This document shows, one piece after another, positions 63,050-64,000 of a DNA stretch of 64,000 nt; the first letter of the stretch is position 1; each line of letters opens with the position of its first letter. The notes below the pieces were generated by a model that was given only the letters and a program-made list of their open reading frames with translations, was not told the DNA's origin and did no database searches. The position numbers and the translations under genes were made by a program. Source of the stretch: Polymorphobacter megasporae (GTDB lineage: Bacteria > Pseudomonadota > Alphaproteobacteria > Sphingomonadales > Sphingomonadaceae). The stretch is from the NCBI RefSeq assembly GCF_018982885.2, contig NZ_CP081848.1, positions 2,108,001-2,172,000 on the forward strand. The letters are read 5' to 3'.

Positions 63050-64000
63050 ATGATCCGTCGCTCGGTCATCCTCGGCACCGGCAGCTACCTGCCCGACCGA
63101 ATCCTGACCAACGCCGACCTCGCTGCGAGCGTCGACACCACCGACGAATGGATCGTCGAGCGCACTGGCATCCGCCAGCGCCACATCGCCGCCGATGGTG
63201 AACTGACCTCCGATCTCGGCGTCGCCGCCGCCCGCCGCGCCCTTGCCGCCGCCAGGCTGACTGCCGACGACGTCGACCTGATCGTCGTAGCGACCGCCAC
63301 CCCCGACCAGACCTTCCCGTCGTGCGCCACCGTCATCCAGCACAAGCTCGGCATGGTCCGCGGCGTCGCCTTCGACGTCGCTGCGGTGTGCTCGGGGTTC
63401 CTATATGCCTTGAGCGTCGCCGATGCGATGCTCGTCACTGGGGCGGCGAACACCGCGCTGGTCATCGGCGCTGAGACGTTTTCACGGCTGCTCGACTGGT
63501 CGGACCGCGGCACCTGCGTCCTGTTCGGCGACGGCGCCGGCGCGGTCGTCCTGCGTGCCGAGAACGCTCCAGGCACGAGCGCCGACCGCGGCATCCTCGC
63601 GTCGAAGCTCCATTCGGACGGACGCTACAACGACCTGCTCTACGTCGACGGCGGCCCCGGATCGACTGGCACCGTCGGCAAGTTGCGAATGAAGGGGCGC
63701 GAGGTCTTCCGCCACGCCGTCACCAATCTCGCCAGCGTGATGACCGAGACGCTCGCCGCCGCCGGCCTTGCCGCGACCGACGTCGCGTGGGTCGTGCCGC
63801 ACCAGGCCAATCTTCGCATCCTCGAAGGCACCGCGAAGAAGCTCGGATTGCCGATCGAGCGCGTCATCGTCACCGTCGACGGGCATGCAAATACATCGGC
63901 GGCATCGGTTCCGCTCGCACTCGACGCCGCCGTTCGTGATGGACGGATTAAACGCGGTGATTTACTGATACTTGAAGCGATGGGTGGTGGCTTTACGTGG
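63050..64000 (+). CDS. fabH: Beta-ketoacyl-ACP synthase III (FabH), truncated by window end
   Basis: The first 317 codons are present and the frame is open at the right edge; only about 7-10 residues are missing. FabH starts fatty-acid synthesis by condensing an acyl-CoA with malonyl-ACP. The triad is C114 ([11 protein letters not shown]), H251 ([10 protein letters not shown]) and N281 (GHANTSAAS). The N-terminal [15 protein letters not shown] and [13 protein letters not shown] are typical. It follows plsX after 177 bases that include a palindromic element. Confidence 0.96.
   Translation, partial: MIRRSVILGTGSYLPDRILTNADLAASVDTTDEWIVERTGIRQRHIAADGELTSDLGVAAARRALAAARLTADDVDLIVVATATPDQTFPSCATVIQHKLGMVRGVAFDVAAVCSGFLYALSVADAMLVTGAANTALVIGAETFSRLLDWSDRGTCVLFGDGAGAVVLRAENAPGTSADRGILASKLHSDGRYNDLLYVDGGPGSTGTVGKLRMKGREVFRHAVTNLASVMTETLAAAGLAATDVAWVVPHQANLRILEGTAKKLGLPIERVIVTVDGHANTSAASVPLALDAAVRDGRIKRGDLLILEAMGGGFTW

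Overview
The window is a high-GC, gene-dense stretch of chromosome from an alphaproteobacterium, most likely of the order Sphingomonadales. The pointers are TonB-dependent receptors with long signal peptides, a protein ending in the PEPxxWA-CTERM sorting tail typical of sphingomonads, an NDUFA9-like gene overlapping uppP, and intergenic palindromes that recur across the window. It reads as ordinary chromosomal backbone carrying a few accessory insertions. No integrase, transposase, phage block or CRISPR array was seen.

Layout. 1-7471: end of an S9 peptidase, a TonB receptor, an M61 peptidase and a second TonB receptor, which looks like a peptide-scavenging locus. 7472-11907: a repeat-bearing gap and a three-gene operon for a periplasmic molybdenum hydroxylase that passes electrons to a triheme cytochrome c. 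12063-14593: a glutathione transferase-like gene, a lipoprotein of the sorbosone/PQQ glucose dehydrogenase family and a DUF2231 membrane protein. 14730-17910: a tight cassette of ATP-grasp ligase, flavin monooxygenase and cation symporter. 18035-21836: paoABC, a second, FAD-containing molybdenum hydroxylase. 21956-25660: an Ala/Gln-rich lipoprotein, a DUF4337 protein and an MFS transporter. 25984-28082: an OmpR-type two-component system. 28028-31837: a rare fusion of a DegT-family aminotransferase with a flavoprotein, divergent from a family 2 glycosyltransferase; then tRNA-Leu(CAG).

32173-34982: NDUFA9-like protein, uppP, and an opposing HTH (terminase-small-subunit-like) gene whose frame runs through repeat elements. 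35182-35856: an unrecognised orphan gene. 36258-43016: gltD and gltB, separated by a HepT/MntA (HEPN/nucleotidyltransferase) toxin-antitoxin pair joined to both by 4-base overlaps. 43276-45547: small genes (DUF1636, CBS, SIMPL, GlsB/YeaQ). 45683-51412: an RND efflux pump (adaptor and permease) and a DUF445 protein. 51432-53726: HxlR regulator divergent from an SDR, then a ketopantoate reductase-like gene. 53952-57472: a PEP-CTERM protein of seven tandem repeats, an aspartate-type aminotransferase, and a small protein with a degenerate PEP-CTERM tail. 57629-61394: a PabB-PabC fusion, a hotdog thioesterase, an MBL-fold hydrolase, a MAPEG protein and CsbD. 61606-64000: rpmF, plsX and fabH (cut by the window end), the usual ribosomal/fatty-acid synthesis cluster.

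Most operons here are joined by 4-base ATGA/GTGA/TTGA overlaps, which helped fix many starts. The observations most worth following up are the toxin-antitoxin pair inside the glutamate synthase operon, the aminotransferase-flavoprotein fusion, the ATP-grasp/flavin monooxygenase/symporter cassette, and the repeat-riddled 3' end of the HTH gene. All family names come from reading the translated sequence; no database search was run.
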